Shown here one piece after another: positions 1 to 7,160 of a DNA stretch of 64,000 nt. The stretch is taken from NCBI RefSeq assembly GCF_001305595.1, contig NZ_CP012403.1, positions 518,501 to 582,500 on the forward strand, in the 5' to 3' direction. The notes beneath the pieces are model-generated. The model ran no database searches, was not told where the DNA came from, and was given only the letters and a program-made list of their open reading frames with translations. Numbering within the stretch: the first letter of the stretch is position 1; every line of letters begins with the position of its first letter. The position numbers were made by a program, and so were the translations under genes. Origin of the DNA: Azospirillum thiophilum (GTDB lineage: Bacteria; Pseudomonadota; Alphaproteobacteria; Azospirillales; Azospirillaceae).

Positions 1-1361
1 AGCCGTCGTTGGTCGGCGGATGGGCCGCGGCGCTGGAACAGCGCGCGCTGGAGATCCAGAGCGCGCCCAAGGCGCCGGCCACCCGCATCGGCTACGGCGC
101 GGTGGTCAAGAAGGGCGACGGTGGCATGATCGAGAGCGTCGCCCCGGCGGTCGACGTGCCGCCGCCCGACATCCAGGCGCAGGCCCCCACCCTGCCCGGC
201 CTCGCTCCGGTCGAGCCGGCGCCGCCTGTGGTGTTCACCGTGCGCTCGCCGCTGGCCGACCGCGTTGGCAAGGTCGCCCGCCGCCTGACCGAGCTTGGCT
301 ACCTGCCCGCCGACAAGTGGGCGGACAGCTTCAACGACGACGTCGATGCCGCCGTGCGCGCCTTCCAGCTGTCCGAAGGGCTGCAACCCGACGGCAAGGT
401 CGGCGAGGTGACGCGCCAGGCGCTCGACCGCACCCCGGCGCAGACGGTGGCGCTGCTGCGCCGCGCCGCCGCGGCGATGCGGGCGCAGCAGGCGTCGATC
501 CCCGAGACCACGGTGCTGGTCAACCTGCCTGGCCAGTCGGTCACCCTGATCGAGCATGGCCGCCCCACCTTCACCATGCGGGCGGTGGTCGGCCGGCCGT
601 CGCGCAAGACGCCGCTGCTGCAGGACAAGATCACCAGCGTCACCATCAACCCGACCTGGACCGTCCCGCCGACGGTGCTGAGCGAGGACAAGCTGCCGGC
701 CCTGCGCAAGAAGGGCACCACCGGCATCAAGAACGCCGTCGTCTATCTGGACGGGTCGGAGGTCGTCACCCAGTCGGTCAACTGGTGGGCGGTCGATCCG
801 GGCCGCATCCGCATCGTCCAGAAGCCGGGCGACGACAACGCGCTGGGCCGCTTCCGCTTCAACCTGACCAACGGCGACGGCATCTTCCTGCACGGCACCA
901 ACGATCCCAAGCTGTTCAGCCGCGACCTGCGCGCCGCCAGCTCCGGCTGCGTCCGGCTGGAGGATGCCCGCTTGATGGCGGAGACGCTGCTGGGCGCCGC
1001 CCGGCTGACGCCGGCCTCGATCGGCCAGCAGCTCGACACCGGCGAGACCAAGACGATCCGGCTGCCGACCGCGATCCCGGTGCGCTTCGTCTATTGGAAC
1101 GCCTCGGTCGACACCTCCGGCGTCGTGCGCGTCCATCCCGACATCTACGAGGATCCGCCCACGTTGGCCACCCCGTCGGCCCCGTCGGCAGGCACCAATG
1201 GTACGGGCAATCCGGCATCGGCCGTGACCCCGGCGTCGACGCCGCGGCCGCTGAGCAAGCCGGCGCCGTTGCCGATCCCGTCGGCGCATTTGCCGACGCC
1301 GCTGTCGTCGGCGTCGGTCTCCGCCCCGGTCAAGCCGCTCCCGACCCCGACGGGGATGTGA
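1..1361 (+). CDS. L,D-transpeptidase with peptidoglycan-binding domain (5' partial)
   Basis: Cell-wall enzyme expected to form 3-3 cross-links in peptidoglycan or attach proteins to it in the periplasm. The reading frame is already open at the first bases, so the true start and any signal peptide lie outside the window. A PG_binding_1 domain is visible at about bases 240-450 (RLTELGYLPAD...AFQLSEGLQPDG). It is followed by a YkuD domain with the hallmark HGT...SSGCVRL; the catalytic Cys codon is at 948-950 and the His at about 891. The last ~75 residues are a Pro/Ser/Ala-rich tail of no known function. Family assignment is firm; the physiological substrate is not known. Confidence 0.9.
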   Translation, partial: PSLVGGWAAALEQRALEIQSAPKAPATRIGYGAVVKKGDGGMIESVAPAVDVPPPDIQAQAPTLPGLAPVEPAPPVVFTVRSPLADRVGKVARRLTELGYLPADKWADSFNDDVDAAVRAFQLSEGLQPDGKVGEVTRQALDRTPAQTVALLRRAAAAMRAQQASIPETTVLVNLPGQSVTLIEHGRPTFTMRAVVGRPSRKTPLLQDKITSVTINPTWTVPPTVLSEDKLPALRKKGTTGIKNAVVYLDGSEVVTQSVNWWAVDPGRIRIVQKPGDDNALGRFRFNLTNGDGIFLHGTNDPKLFSRDLRAASSGCVRLEDARLMAETLLGAARLTPASIGQQLDTGETKTIRLPTAIPVRFVYWNASVDTSGVVRVHPDIYEDPPTLATPSAPSAGTNGTGNPASAVTPASTPRPLSKPAPLPIPSAHLPTPLSSASVSAPVKPLPTPTGM

Positions 1362-1380
1362 GCCGGGGAGGAAACCGGAG

Positions 1381-1761
1381 GTGAGAATCGACCGGATCGA
1401 CCATTTCGTGCTGACCGTCGCCTCCATCGAGGCGACCTGCGCCTTCTACCGCGACGTGCTGGGGATGGAGGTCGTCACCTTCGCCGGGGGCCGTCGCGCC
1501 CTCGCCTTCGGGGCGCAGAAGATCAATCTGCACGAGGTAGGCCGGGAGTTCGAGCCGAAGGCCGCGCGTCCGGCCGCCGGCGCCGGCGATTTCTGCCTGA
1601 TCGCCGAAACGCCGCTGGAGGAGGTGATCGCCCATCTCCAAAACCGCGGCGTCGCGATCGAGGAGGGTCCGGTCCCGCGCACCGGCGCCACTGGAGCGAT
1701 CCGCTCAGTCTATTTCCGCGACCCGGACGACAATCTGGTCGAGGTCGCCACCTACGCCTGA
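1381..1761 (+). CDS. VOC family (glyoxalase/bleomycin-resistance fold) protein
   Basis: A 126-residue single-module vicinal-oxygen-chelate protein starting at GTG, 19 bases after the transpeptidase stop and preceded by GGGAGGAAACCGGAG. The N-terminus (RIDHFVLTVASIEATCAFYRDVLGMEV) and C-terminus (SVYFRDPDDNLVEVATYA) carry the two beta-alpha-beta-beta-beta repeats. His8 and Glu121 are the likely metal ligands by family analogy. Members include glyoxalases, dioxygenases and antibiotic-binding proteins; the sequence does not decide between them. Its last 10 bases overlap the end of the convergent minus-strand gene. Confidence 0.85.
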   Translation: MRIDRIDHFVLTVASIEATCAFYRDVLGMEVVTFAGGRRALAFGAQKINLHEVGREFEPKAARPAAGAGDFCLIAETPLEEVIAHLQNRGVAIEEGPVPRTGATGAIRSVYFRDPDDNLVEVATYA

Positions 1762-3227
1762 TATCCCTCGCGGTCGTCGAACTCGCCGGTCGCCGCCATG
1801 ATGGCGGTCCGCAGCCGGTCGGCCTTGGCCGGGCCGGCGACCAGCTCCAGCAGCCGCAGGGCATAGAACAGGTTGATCTCCGCCGTCTCCGCAGCGTCGG
1901 GATCGGCCGCCACCGCGGGATAGCCGGCCAACAGGGCCTGGGCGCGGCTTTGCAGACCCTTTTCCATCGATGCCACCGCATCCTTCAGCGGCTGGTGCAG
2001 GCCGAGCGCGTCGGCCAGCCCCTCGCACCGGCGCAGGGCGCGGGCATGGTCCTCCGCCGCGGCCTGGAGGGTCTCATCGACGGGGACCGGACGGCCATGG
2101 TCGGCCGGGGCGGCGACCGCGGTCAGGATGCCCTGGGGCGCGGTGTCGAGCACATTGCCGGCGACCATGGTCCGCACCGCCGCTTTCACCGCATCCAGCC
2201 GCCCGCGGTAAGCCGGTTCGGCCAGGACTTCCACCGCGGCCGAGGTGGTATCGACGCTGGCCACCAGCCGCTCGGCGATCGCCACCGCCTCTTCCGGCGA
2301 GACGGCGGCGGGGCCGCTTCCGACTCCCCCCTCCCCCTTGCCGCCGGCGCCGCCGAAACGGGCGGCCCGTTCCTCCAGATCGGTGACGACCAGCCCGCCG
2401 AGCCGGGCGACGATCGCCGGCTGTTCCCACCGCGCCTTGCCGAGGTCGAGCCCGTCCAGCGCCACCAGGAGATCAGCCGGCGTGCCGAGCCGCGAGGCGG
2501 CGACCAGCAGCAGGTGATGGACCAGCCCCGTCGACTGGCGCGCCACCGCCTGGGCCGCCTGCTCGATGGCGGCGAGATGGCTGTCCTCAAGAACTGGCAG
2601 CGGCCTGGGCGACAGCGTATCCTTCAGCGCCTCGATCGTCAGACCGATCTCCAGGAAGGCGGCGACGTCCTGCGCCTGACGATGCATCCCCTCGTCACCA
2701 TGAAGCAGGCGCCACATTCCCTGGCGCGCGGCATCCTGGTCCGTCGCGCCGCGGATCGCCCCGGGGATCGCCTCGCGGATCACCTGGGCGGCCATCGGCC
2801 ACAGCCGGCGCCCGATGTTGCGCAGGGCGTTGAGGTTGCCGGGCGCCGCCTCCTGCACCTGACGGTCGAGCTGGTCGAGCTGGTGGCGGTCGCCATACTC
2901 CGTCACCAGACGCCAGACCGGTTCGATCACCCGCCGTTCGATGTGGCCCAGCGGCATGTCGGCCACGCCGAAGCCTTCCAGCACATCCTCGAACGGCATG
3001 CACAGCACGCGTTTCAGCGTCGGGCGGCGGTCGGGGCGGACCTGGGCCAGGCGCGGGCGGATGGCGGCGAAGGTCTGGCGCACGTCGGGATGGTCGCGCA
3101 CCCGCTCCAGCAGGCGGACGACCTCGACGAACTTGTCCTCGGGAATGTCGAACAGCCGGCTCTCCAGCCCCGGCAGACGGTCGGCGGCTTGGGGGCCTGG
3201 GGGCCTGGGCTTTTCCCTTGCGGTCAT
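1752..3227 (-). CDS. hypothetical protein, 491 aa, all-helical
   Basis: I do not recognise a family. The start at 3227 (MTAREKPRPPGPQ) is chosen because its ATG overlaps the TGA of the upstream gene (ATGA), a sign of translational coupling. The protein looks helical, rich in Ala, Leu, Arg and Glu, with no signal peptide, membrane segment or Cys/His motif. A Gly-rich linker at about residue 310 (GGAGGKGEGGVG) separates an N-terminal part, with stretches such as FDIPEDKFVEVVRLLERVRDHPDV, from a C-terminal helical part. Together with the 368-residue neighbour it forms a two-gene unit, so the two products probably act together in the cytoplasm. Confidence 0.75.
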   Translation of the reverse strand: MTAREKPRPPGPQAADRLPGLESRLFDIPEDKFVEVVRLLERVRDHPDVRQTFAAIRPRLAQVRPDRRPTLKRVLCMPFEDVLEGFGVADMPLGHIERRVIEPVWRLVTEYGDRHQLDQLDRQVQEAAPGNLNALRNIGRRLWPMAAQVIREAIPGAIRGATDQDAARQGMWRLLHGDEGMHRQAQDVAAFLEIGLTIEALKDTLSPRPLPVLEDSHLAAIEQAAQAVARQSTGLVHHLLLVAASRLGTPADLLVALDGLDLGKARWEQPAIVARLGGLVVTDLEERAARFGGAGGKGEGGVGSGPAAVSPEEAVAIAERLVASVDTTSAAVEVLAEPAYRGRLDAVKAAVRTMVAGNVLDTAPQGILTAVAAPADHGRPVPVDETLQAAAEDHARALRRCEGLADALGLHQPLKDAVASMEKGLQSRAQALLAGYPAVAADPDAAETAEINLFYALRLLELVAGPAKADRLRTAIMAATGEFDDREGYQA

Positions 3228-4330
3228 GGCACGCGGGCCTTCACCGCCTCGATCCGCCGGATGGCGTCGATGTCCATCCGGCCGGTGCGCCAATCCTCCA
3301 GCATGCGGACGGACCGGCGATGCGCCGGCTTGACCTCCTTGGACTCCGCCATCAGGTCGCGGCTGCACTCCTTGCGCGGCAACAGCGGCAGGATGCGGAA
3401 CAGGTCGTTGACCGTCGCCGCCTGCTGCTGCCGGCTTTCGGCCTGCACCACCTCCCACGCGCCGGTGATGTGGCTCCAGCCGTCGAGCAGCCACGCCATG
3501 CGGGCGGCCTGGGCGCGCAGCTGAACGATCTCGCGGTCCCAAGCCTGGAGCAGCGGACCGATCGCCCCGATCCGCCGGTGGAATTCGGCCAGCACCGCCT
3601 CGCCGATGCCGATGGTGTGCTGCGCCACCTCCGCGCAGAAGACGGCGACCGGGGCCGCGTCGCCCGGCACCGCATGTGCCCAATCGGTCATGCTGTCGCG
3701 GAAGCTCTTCAGGTCGGTCAGGCCACGCACCAGCCGTCCGGGCCTGGGCGAGTGCGCCAGCCCGACCGGGGCGGTCACCGCGGCGACGTCGGCCAGCCGG
3801 GCATAGAGCAGCGCGGCGTCCATCGCCAGACTTTCCGCCGCCCTGGTCATCAGCTCTCGGGTCAGCCGCTGCCCCTCGTCGGTGTCGAGGCCGGCCCTCA
3901 GCATCTCCGGCGATTCCAGGCCGACCGCCTTCAGGATCGCCAGGATCAGCAGGTAATGGGTGAGGGTTCCCTGTTCCTCGTCCTCGTCCAGGGCGCGGCG
4001 GGCCGCCTGCGCCGCCTGCGGCCCGGCCAGTCCGCGGCGCGCCGCCCTCAGCGTCGCCCGGCGGATCTCATGGGGGGAACAGGCCTCCTCCTTCACGATC
4101 AAGTCGTGGAGGTAACGGTCGTGCATGGTCATCGACACCATCTCCGGCACCGCCTTCCAGGCGACGACATAGATGCCCATGCCCTGCGACAGGCTGGGGA
4201 TCAGCACCTCCAGCTTGGAGCGCTCTCCGCGCCGCACCCGGGTCTGGGACAGCAGCGGCGTGGTGAAGGCCACCGCGGCGCCCCGCTCCTCGAAGGTCGA
4301 CGGCGCGTATTCCATCGCACCTTTCAACAT
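3224..4330 (-). CDS. hypothetical protein, 368 aa, first gene of a coupled pair
   Basis: Unrecognised soluble protein, mostly helical. The N-terminus (SQTRVRRGERSKLEVLIPSLSQGMGIYVVAWKAVPEMV) could be a small beta-containing domain and the remainder reads as helical bundles. The gene overlaps the following one by four bases (ATGA). It is transcribed away from the lumazine-synthase-like gene, and 342 bases of shared upstream DNA carry two inverted repeats. No transmembrane or export signal is seen. Function unknown. Confidence 0.75.
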   Translation of the reverse strand: MLKGAMEYAPSTFEERGAAVAFTTPLLSQTRVRRGERSKLEVLIPSLSQGMGIYVVAWKAVPEMVSMTMHDRYLHDLIVKEEACSPHEIRRATLRAARRGLAGPQAAQAARRALDEDEEQGTLTHYLLILAILKAVGLESPEMLRAGLDTDEGQRLTRELMTRAAESLAMDAALLYARLADVAAVTAPVGLAHSPRPGRLVRGLTDLKSFRDSMTDWAHAVPGDAAPVAVFCAEVAQHTIGIGEAVLAEFHRRIGAIGPLLQAWDREIVQLRAQAARMAWLLDGWSHITGAWEVVQAESRQQQAATVNDLFRILPLLPRKECSRDLMAESKEVKPAHRRSVRMLEDWRTGRMDIDAIRRIEAVKARVP

Positions 4331-4672
4331 GATCGCAGTTCCGGATTCGCCTGACCGTTCTCTTCAAGCGGTGCTGGTCCCATCGGCAGAGGACCGGGCC
4401 ACAGCCATGCTTCCATTATTACAACGTCGTAAGAAAGGCAGGTGGAACCAATTTGTCGAAAATTGTAGCGTCATACGACGCCTTGTCACGCTCCGCAACA
4501 TACGGGGATAGGCGCGACCGCCGCCGGGCCGCCCGTTCATCCGGGAGTTTCATCAAGCCGGCCGGAAAGCGCCGAACCGGCGACGGCCCTTGCGCTTTGC
4601 GCGGCGACCGGACAATTTGGGCACGACGGTTCGGGCGGACGTCATGCCGCCAGACAAAGGGAGAGACAGAGG
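4331..4672. promoter_or_regulatory. divergent control region between the 368-aa gene and ribH-like gene
   Basis: This gene-free stretch is richer in A+T than its surroundings around 4410-4500. It holds a palindrome CAATTT-GTCGA-AAATTG at 4449-4465 and an outer inverted repeat CGTCGTA (4425-4431) / TACGACG (4474-4480), which are operator-like. No FMN riboswitch consensus is visible in the leader of the lumazine-synthase-like gene. Confidence 0.4.
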
Positions 4673-5077
4673 GTGAAGAACATCGGCATCGTGCTCGGAC
4701 GGTTCCACCGCAAAGAGGTGGAAGAGATGCTGGACGAGGCACGCAGCGTGGCCGCCCGCCGTGGGCTCGGCATCGTGGCGGAGGTTTGGGTTCCCGGCTC
4801 GATGGAAAAGCCGCTGGCGGTCAAGCGTCTGCTGCTGCGCGACGACGTCGCCGGGGCGGTGGCGCTGGGCATCATCGAACGCGGCGAGACCGAACATGGC
4901 AACGTCATGGGCCATGCCGTCATCGGAAGCCTGATCGACCTGCAGCTCCAGTTCATGAAGCCGGTCGGCGTCGGCATCCTCGGCCCGGGCATCAACCCGT
5001 CGCAGATCCCGCCGCGCATCCGCCCCTATGCCGCCGCCGCGGTGGAGGCCTGCGCCGACCTGATCGAGCAGGGCTGA
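4673..5077 (+). CDS. ribH: 6,7-dimethyl-8-ribityllumazine synthase-like protein
   Basis: A 134-residue protein with the lumazine synthase signature. RFHRKEVEEMLDEA is the N-terminal substrate-binding strand, VPGSMEKPLAVKRLL matches the VPGAFEIPLAAK motif, and IIERGETEHG matches the IRG-T-H loop with its catalytic His. The start is GTG with AAGGGAGAG upstream. It is short (typical enzymes are about 150-160 residues) and stands alone, without ribBA, ribD or ribE. It may therefore be a second RibH paralogue of the kind known in rhizobia and Brucella, or a flavin-binding relative. The reaction would be condensation of the pyrimidine and butanone-phosphate precursors of riboflavin. Confidence 0.75.
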   Translation: MKNIGIVLGRFHRKEVEEMLDEARSVAARRGLGIVAEVWVPGSMEKPLAVKRLLLRDDVAGAVALGIIERGETEHGNVMGHAVIGSLIDLQLQFMKPVGVGILGPGINPSQIPPRIRPYAAAAVEACADLIEQG

Positions 5078-5083
5078 CCCACC

Positions 5084-6307
5084 TCACGCTCCGGCGGGGC
5101 GCCTGCGGTGCAGGAGATGCATCGCCCCGCCGAACAGCAGGCCCCAGAAGGCCGAGCCGACCCCGAAGAAGGACAGGCCCGACGCCGTCACCAGCAGCGT
5201 GACCAGGGCGGGGATGCGGTCGTCCTCCGCCTGGACCGCCGCCAGCAGGGATCCGCCGAAGGCGCCGATCAGCGCCAGCCCGGCCACCGCCTCGATCAGG
5301 ATCGGCGGGGAGCGGGTGACCAGCGTGGCGGTGACGACCGCCAGCGCCGTCAGCGCGATGTGGCCGGCACCGCAGGTGAAGGCGGCCTGCCAGCGCCGTT
5401 CCGGCCGCGGGTCGGCGTCGGGGCCGGCGCACATGGCCGCGGTGATGGCCGCCAGATTGACCGGCGGCGCCCCGAACGGCGCGGTGAGGGCCGAGGCGAA
5501 GCCGGTGGTCAGGAACACCGGCGGCACCCGCGGCGTGTAGCCGAAGGTCGCCAGCACCGCCAGACCGGGAATGTTCTGCGACCCCATGGTGACGACGAAC
5601 AGCGGCAGGGCCAGCCCGACCAGCGCCTCCCAGGTGAAGACCGGCATGACGGCCGACAGGGTGGGCCAGGGATCGGGCGGCAGCGCACCCGACACCGGCG
5701 GGTTCAATGCCATCGCCGCCAGCGCCACCGCGACCGCCGCCGGTACGGCATAGAGCCGGGCGACGCGGCTGACCACGGCCCAGGTCGCCAGGACCAGCAG
5801 CCCCAGCACCGGCGCCTGCCCCATCGCCAGGAAGGGCGCAAGGCACAGCTTCAGCAGCAGGCCCGCCAGCATGCCGTTGGCCAGCGGCTTGGGAATCGCC
5901 GCGATCCAGCGGCCGAGCGGACGCCACAGCCCCGCCACCATGATCAGCACACCCACGGTCAGGAAGGCCCCGACCGCCGCGGGAAAGCCGCCGGCCACCG
6001 GCCCGGTCGCCGCCAGCAGCGCCATGCCCGGCGTGGTCCAGGCGATGCTGATCGGCTGGCGCTGCCGCCACGCCAGCCACATCGCCGACAGCCCCATGGA
6101 AAAGCCGACGGCCACCAGCCCGGAGGCGATCTGCGCCGTGTCCGCCCCGGCCGCCGACAGGCCCTGGATCACCACCGCGACCGCACCGGCATAGCCGACC
6201 AACGCCACCAGCAGCCCGGTGGCGACGGCTGGCGGCGACAGACGCGACGGCGGCACGGCGGGGACCGGCCGGCCGAGAGGCGAGGAATGGGGGGACGAGC
6301 CGGACAT
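5084..6307 (-). CDS. benE: BenE family benzoate/H+ symporter
   Basis: A 407-residue inner-membrane protein with about 11-12 hydrophobic segments. The BenE family pattern is clear: SIAWTTPGMALL near residue 85, PVSGALPPDPWP, and the GSQNIPGLAVLATFGY motif with GAPPVNLAAITAAMCAG further on. The start at 6307 (MSGSSPHSS) is preferred over an upstream in-frame start because AAGGA lies just before it. It is expected to import benzoate or a related aromatic acid with protons. It diverges from a GntR regulator, and the intergenic region carries a perfect 12-bp palindrome, so regulation by that neighbour is likely. Confidence 0.85.
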   Translation of the reverse strand: MSGSSPHSSPLGRPVPAVPPSRLSPPAVATGLLVALVGYAGAVAVVIQGLSAAGADTAQIASGLVAVGFSMGLSAMWLAWRQRQPISIAWTTPGMALLAATGPVAGGFPAAVGAFLTVGVLIMVAGLWRPLGRWIAAIPKPLANGMLAGLLLKLCLAPFLAMGQAPVLGLLVLATWAVVSRVARLYAVPAAVAVALAAMALNPPVSGALPPDPWPTLSAVMPVFTWEALVGLALPLFVVTMGSQNIPGLAVLATFGYTPRVPPVFLTTGFASALTAPFGAPPVNLAAITAAMCAGPDADPRPERRWQAAFTCGAGHIALTALAVVTATLVTRSPPILIEAVAGLALIGAFGGSLLAAVQAEDDRIPALVTLLVTASGLSFFGVGSAFWGLLFGGAMHLLHRRRPAGA

Positions 6308-6352
6308 GCCCGGTCCTTTCCGATGCGTGACAGGAGACGCAGAAACGGTTAG

Positions 6353-6364
6353 ATTGGATCCAAT
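6353..6364. promoter_or_regulatory. ATTGGATCCAAT operator (VanR type)
   Basis: A perfect 12-bp palindrome, ATTGGATCCAAT, between the divergent benE and GntR genes. From memory it is identical to the inverted repeat bound by Caulobacter VanR, a FadR-type GntR repressor of vanillate degradation. Its position, 46 bases from the benE start and 45 from the regulator start, suits repression of both genes. Confidence 0.65.
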
Positions 6365-6408
6365 ATCCACGCAAGCGGTTTTTGCATCCGCCAATTCCGG
6401 TTCCGCCC

Positions 6409-7116
6409 ATGCCCCACTCTCCTCAATCTCCCGACACGCCCTTCCCCGACTTGACGGCGGTGATCGCCCGCAACCGGCCGCGGTTCCGGACGGCGACCGA
6501 ATTCGTCGAGGCGGCGATGCGCGAGGCGATCCTGGGCGGCATGCTGCCCGGCGGCGCCCCGCTGCGGCAGGAGGAGCTGGCCGCCGCCTTCGGCGTCAGC
6601 CGCATGCCGGTGCGCGAGGCCCTGCGCCAGCTGGAAGCGCGCGCGCTGGTGGAGTTCCACCCCCACCGTGGCGCGGTCGTTGCGGCGATCTCGGCGGAGG
6701 ATTCGGCCGACATCGGCACGATCCGCAGCGCGCTGGAACCGGCGGCGCTGCGCCTGTCGATGCCGCGGCTGACGGCGGAAGACCTCGCCCTTGCCGCCGA
6801 GCTGGTGGCGGAGATGGACGGCGAGGCCGATCCCGGACGGATGGGGGAGCTGAACCGCCGCTTCCACATGACGCTCTATGCCCGCGCCGGCCAGCCGCGG
6901 CTGCTGGCGCTGGTGGAACAGCATCTGGCCGCCGCCGACCGCTACCTGCGCTTCCAGTTCGTCGCGCTCGGCTACCAGTCACGCTCGCAGGACGACCATT
7001 ACGCGCTGCTCGCCACCTGCCGGGCCGGCGATGCGGACGCGGCCTGCGCCCTGGTGGTCGAACATGTGACGGCGGCCGAAAGGCAGCTGACCGCCTACCT
7101 GAAGAAGCCAGCCTGA
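6409..7116 (+). CDS. GntR/FCD family transcriptional regulator, VanR-like
   Basis: A FadR-subfamily regulator of 235 residues from the ATG at 6409; an in-frame TTG at 6382 is less likely. An N-terminal winged helix (LRQEELAAAFGVSRMPVREALRQLEARALVEFHPHRGAVV) is followed by an all-helical FCD ligand domain (IRSALEPAALRL...LNRRFHMTLYARAG). The Asp/His residues that bind a metal in FCD domains are present in part (NRRFH, DDHY). It probably represses itself and benE through the palindrome at 6353-6364 and is released by an aromatic acid; the ligand is inferred from the operator, not seen. Confidence 0.85.
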   Translation: MPHSPQSPDTPFPDLTAVIARNRPRFRTATEFVEAAMREAILGGMLPGGAPLRQEELAAAFGVSRMPVREALRQLEARALVEFHPHRGAVVAAISAEDSADIGTIRSALEPAALRLSMPRLTAEDLALAAELVAEMDGEADPGRMGELNRRFHMTLYARAGQPRLLALVEQHLAAADRYLRFQFVALGYQSRSQDDHYALLATCRAGDADAACALVVEHVTAAERQLTAYLKKPA

Positions 7117-7160
7117 AGAAGCCGGCCTGAGAGGCTGCCCGAGGGGCGAGCCCTCCCCGG

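Noticed and set aside
1950..3524. 524-residue open frame opposite the 491-aa hypothetical gene
   Set aside because: Composition (many His, Arg, Gly, Pro) is that of a shadow frame, and it spans the junction of two genes that are coupled by an ATGA overlap on the other strand.
4500..4672. FMN riboswitch upstream of the lumazine-synthase-like gene
   Set aside because: The conserved RFN-element blocks (AGGG..., GGGGC, GACCGG... in the required order) are not present.
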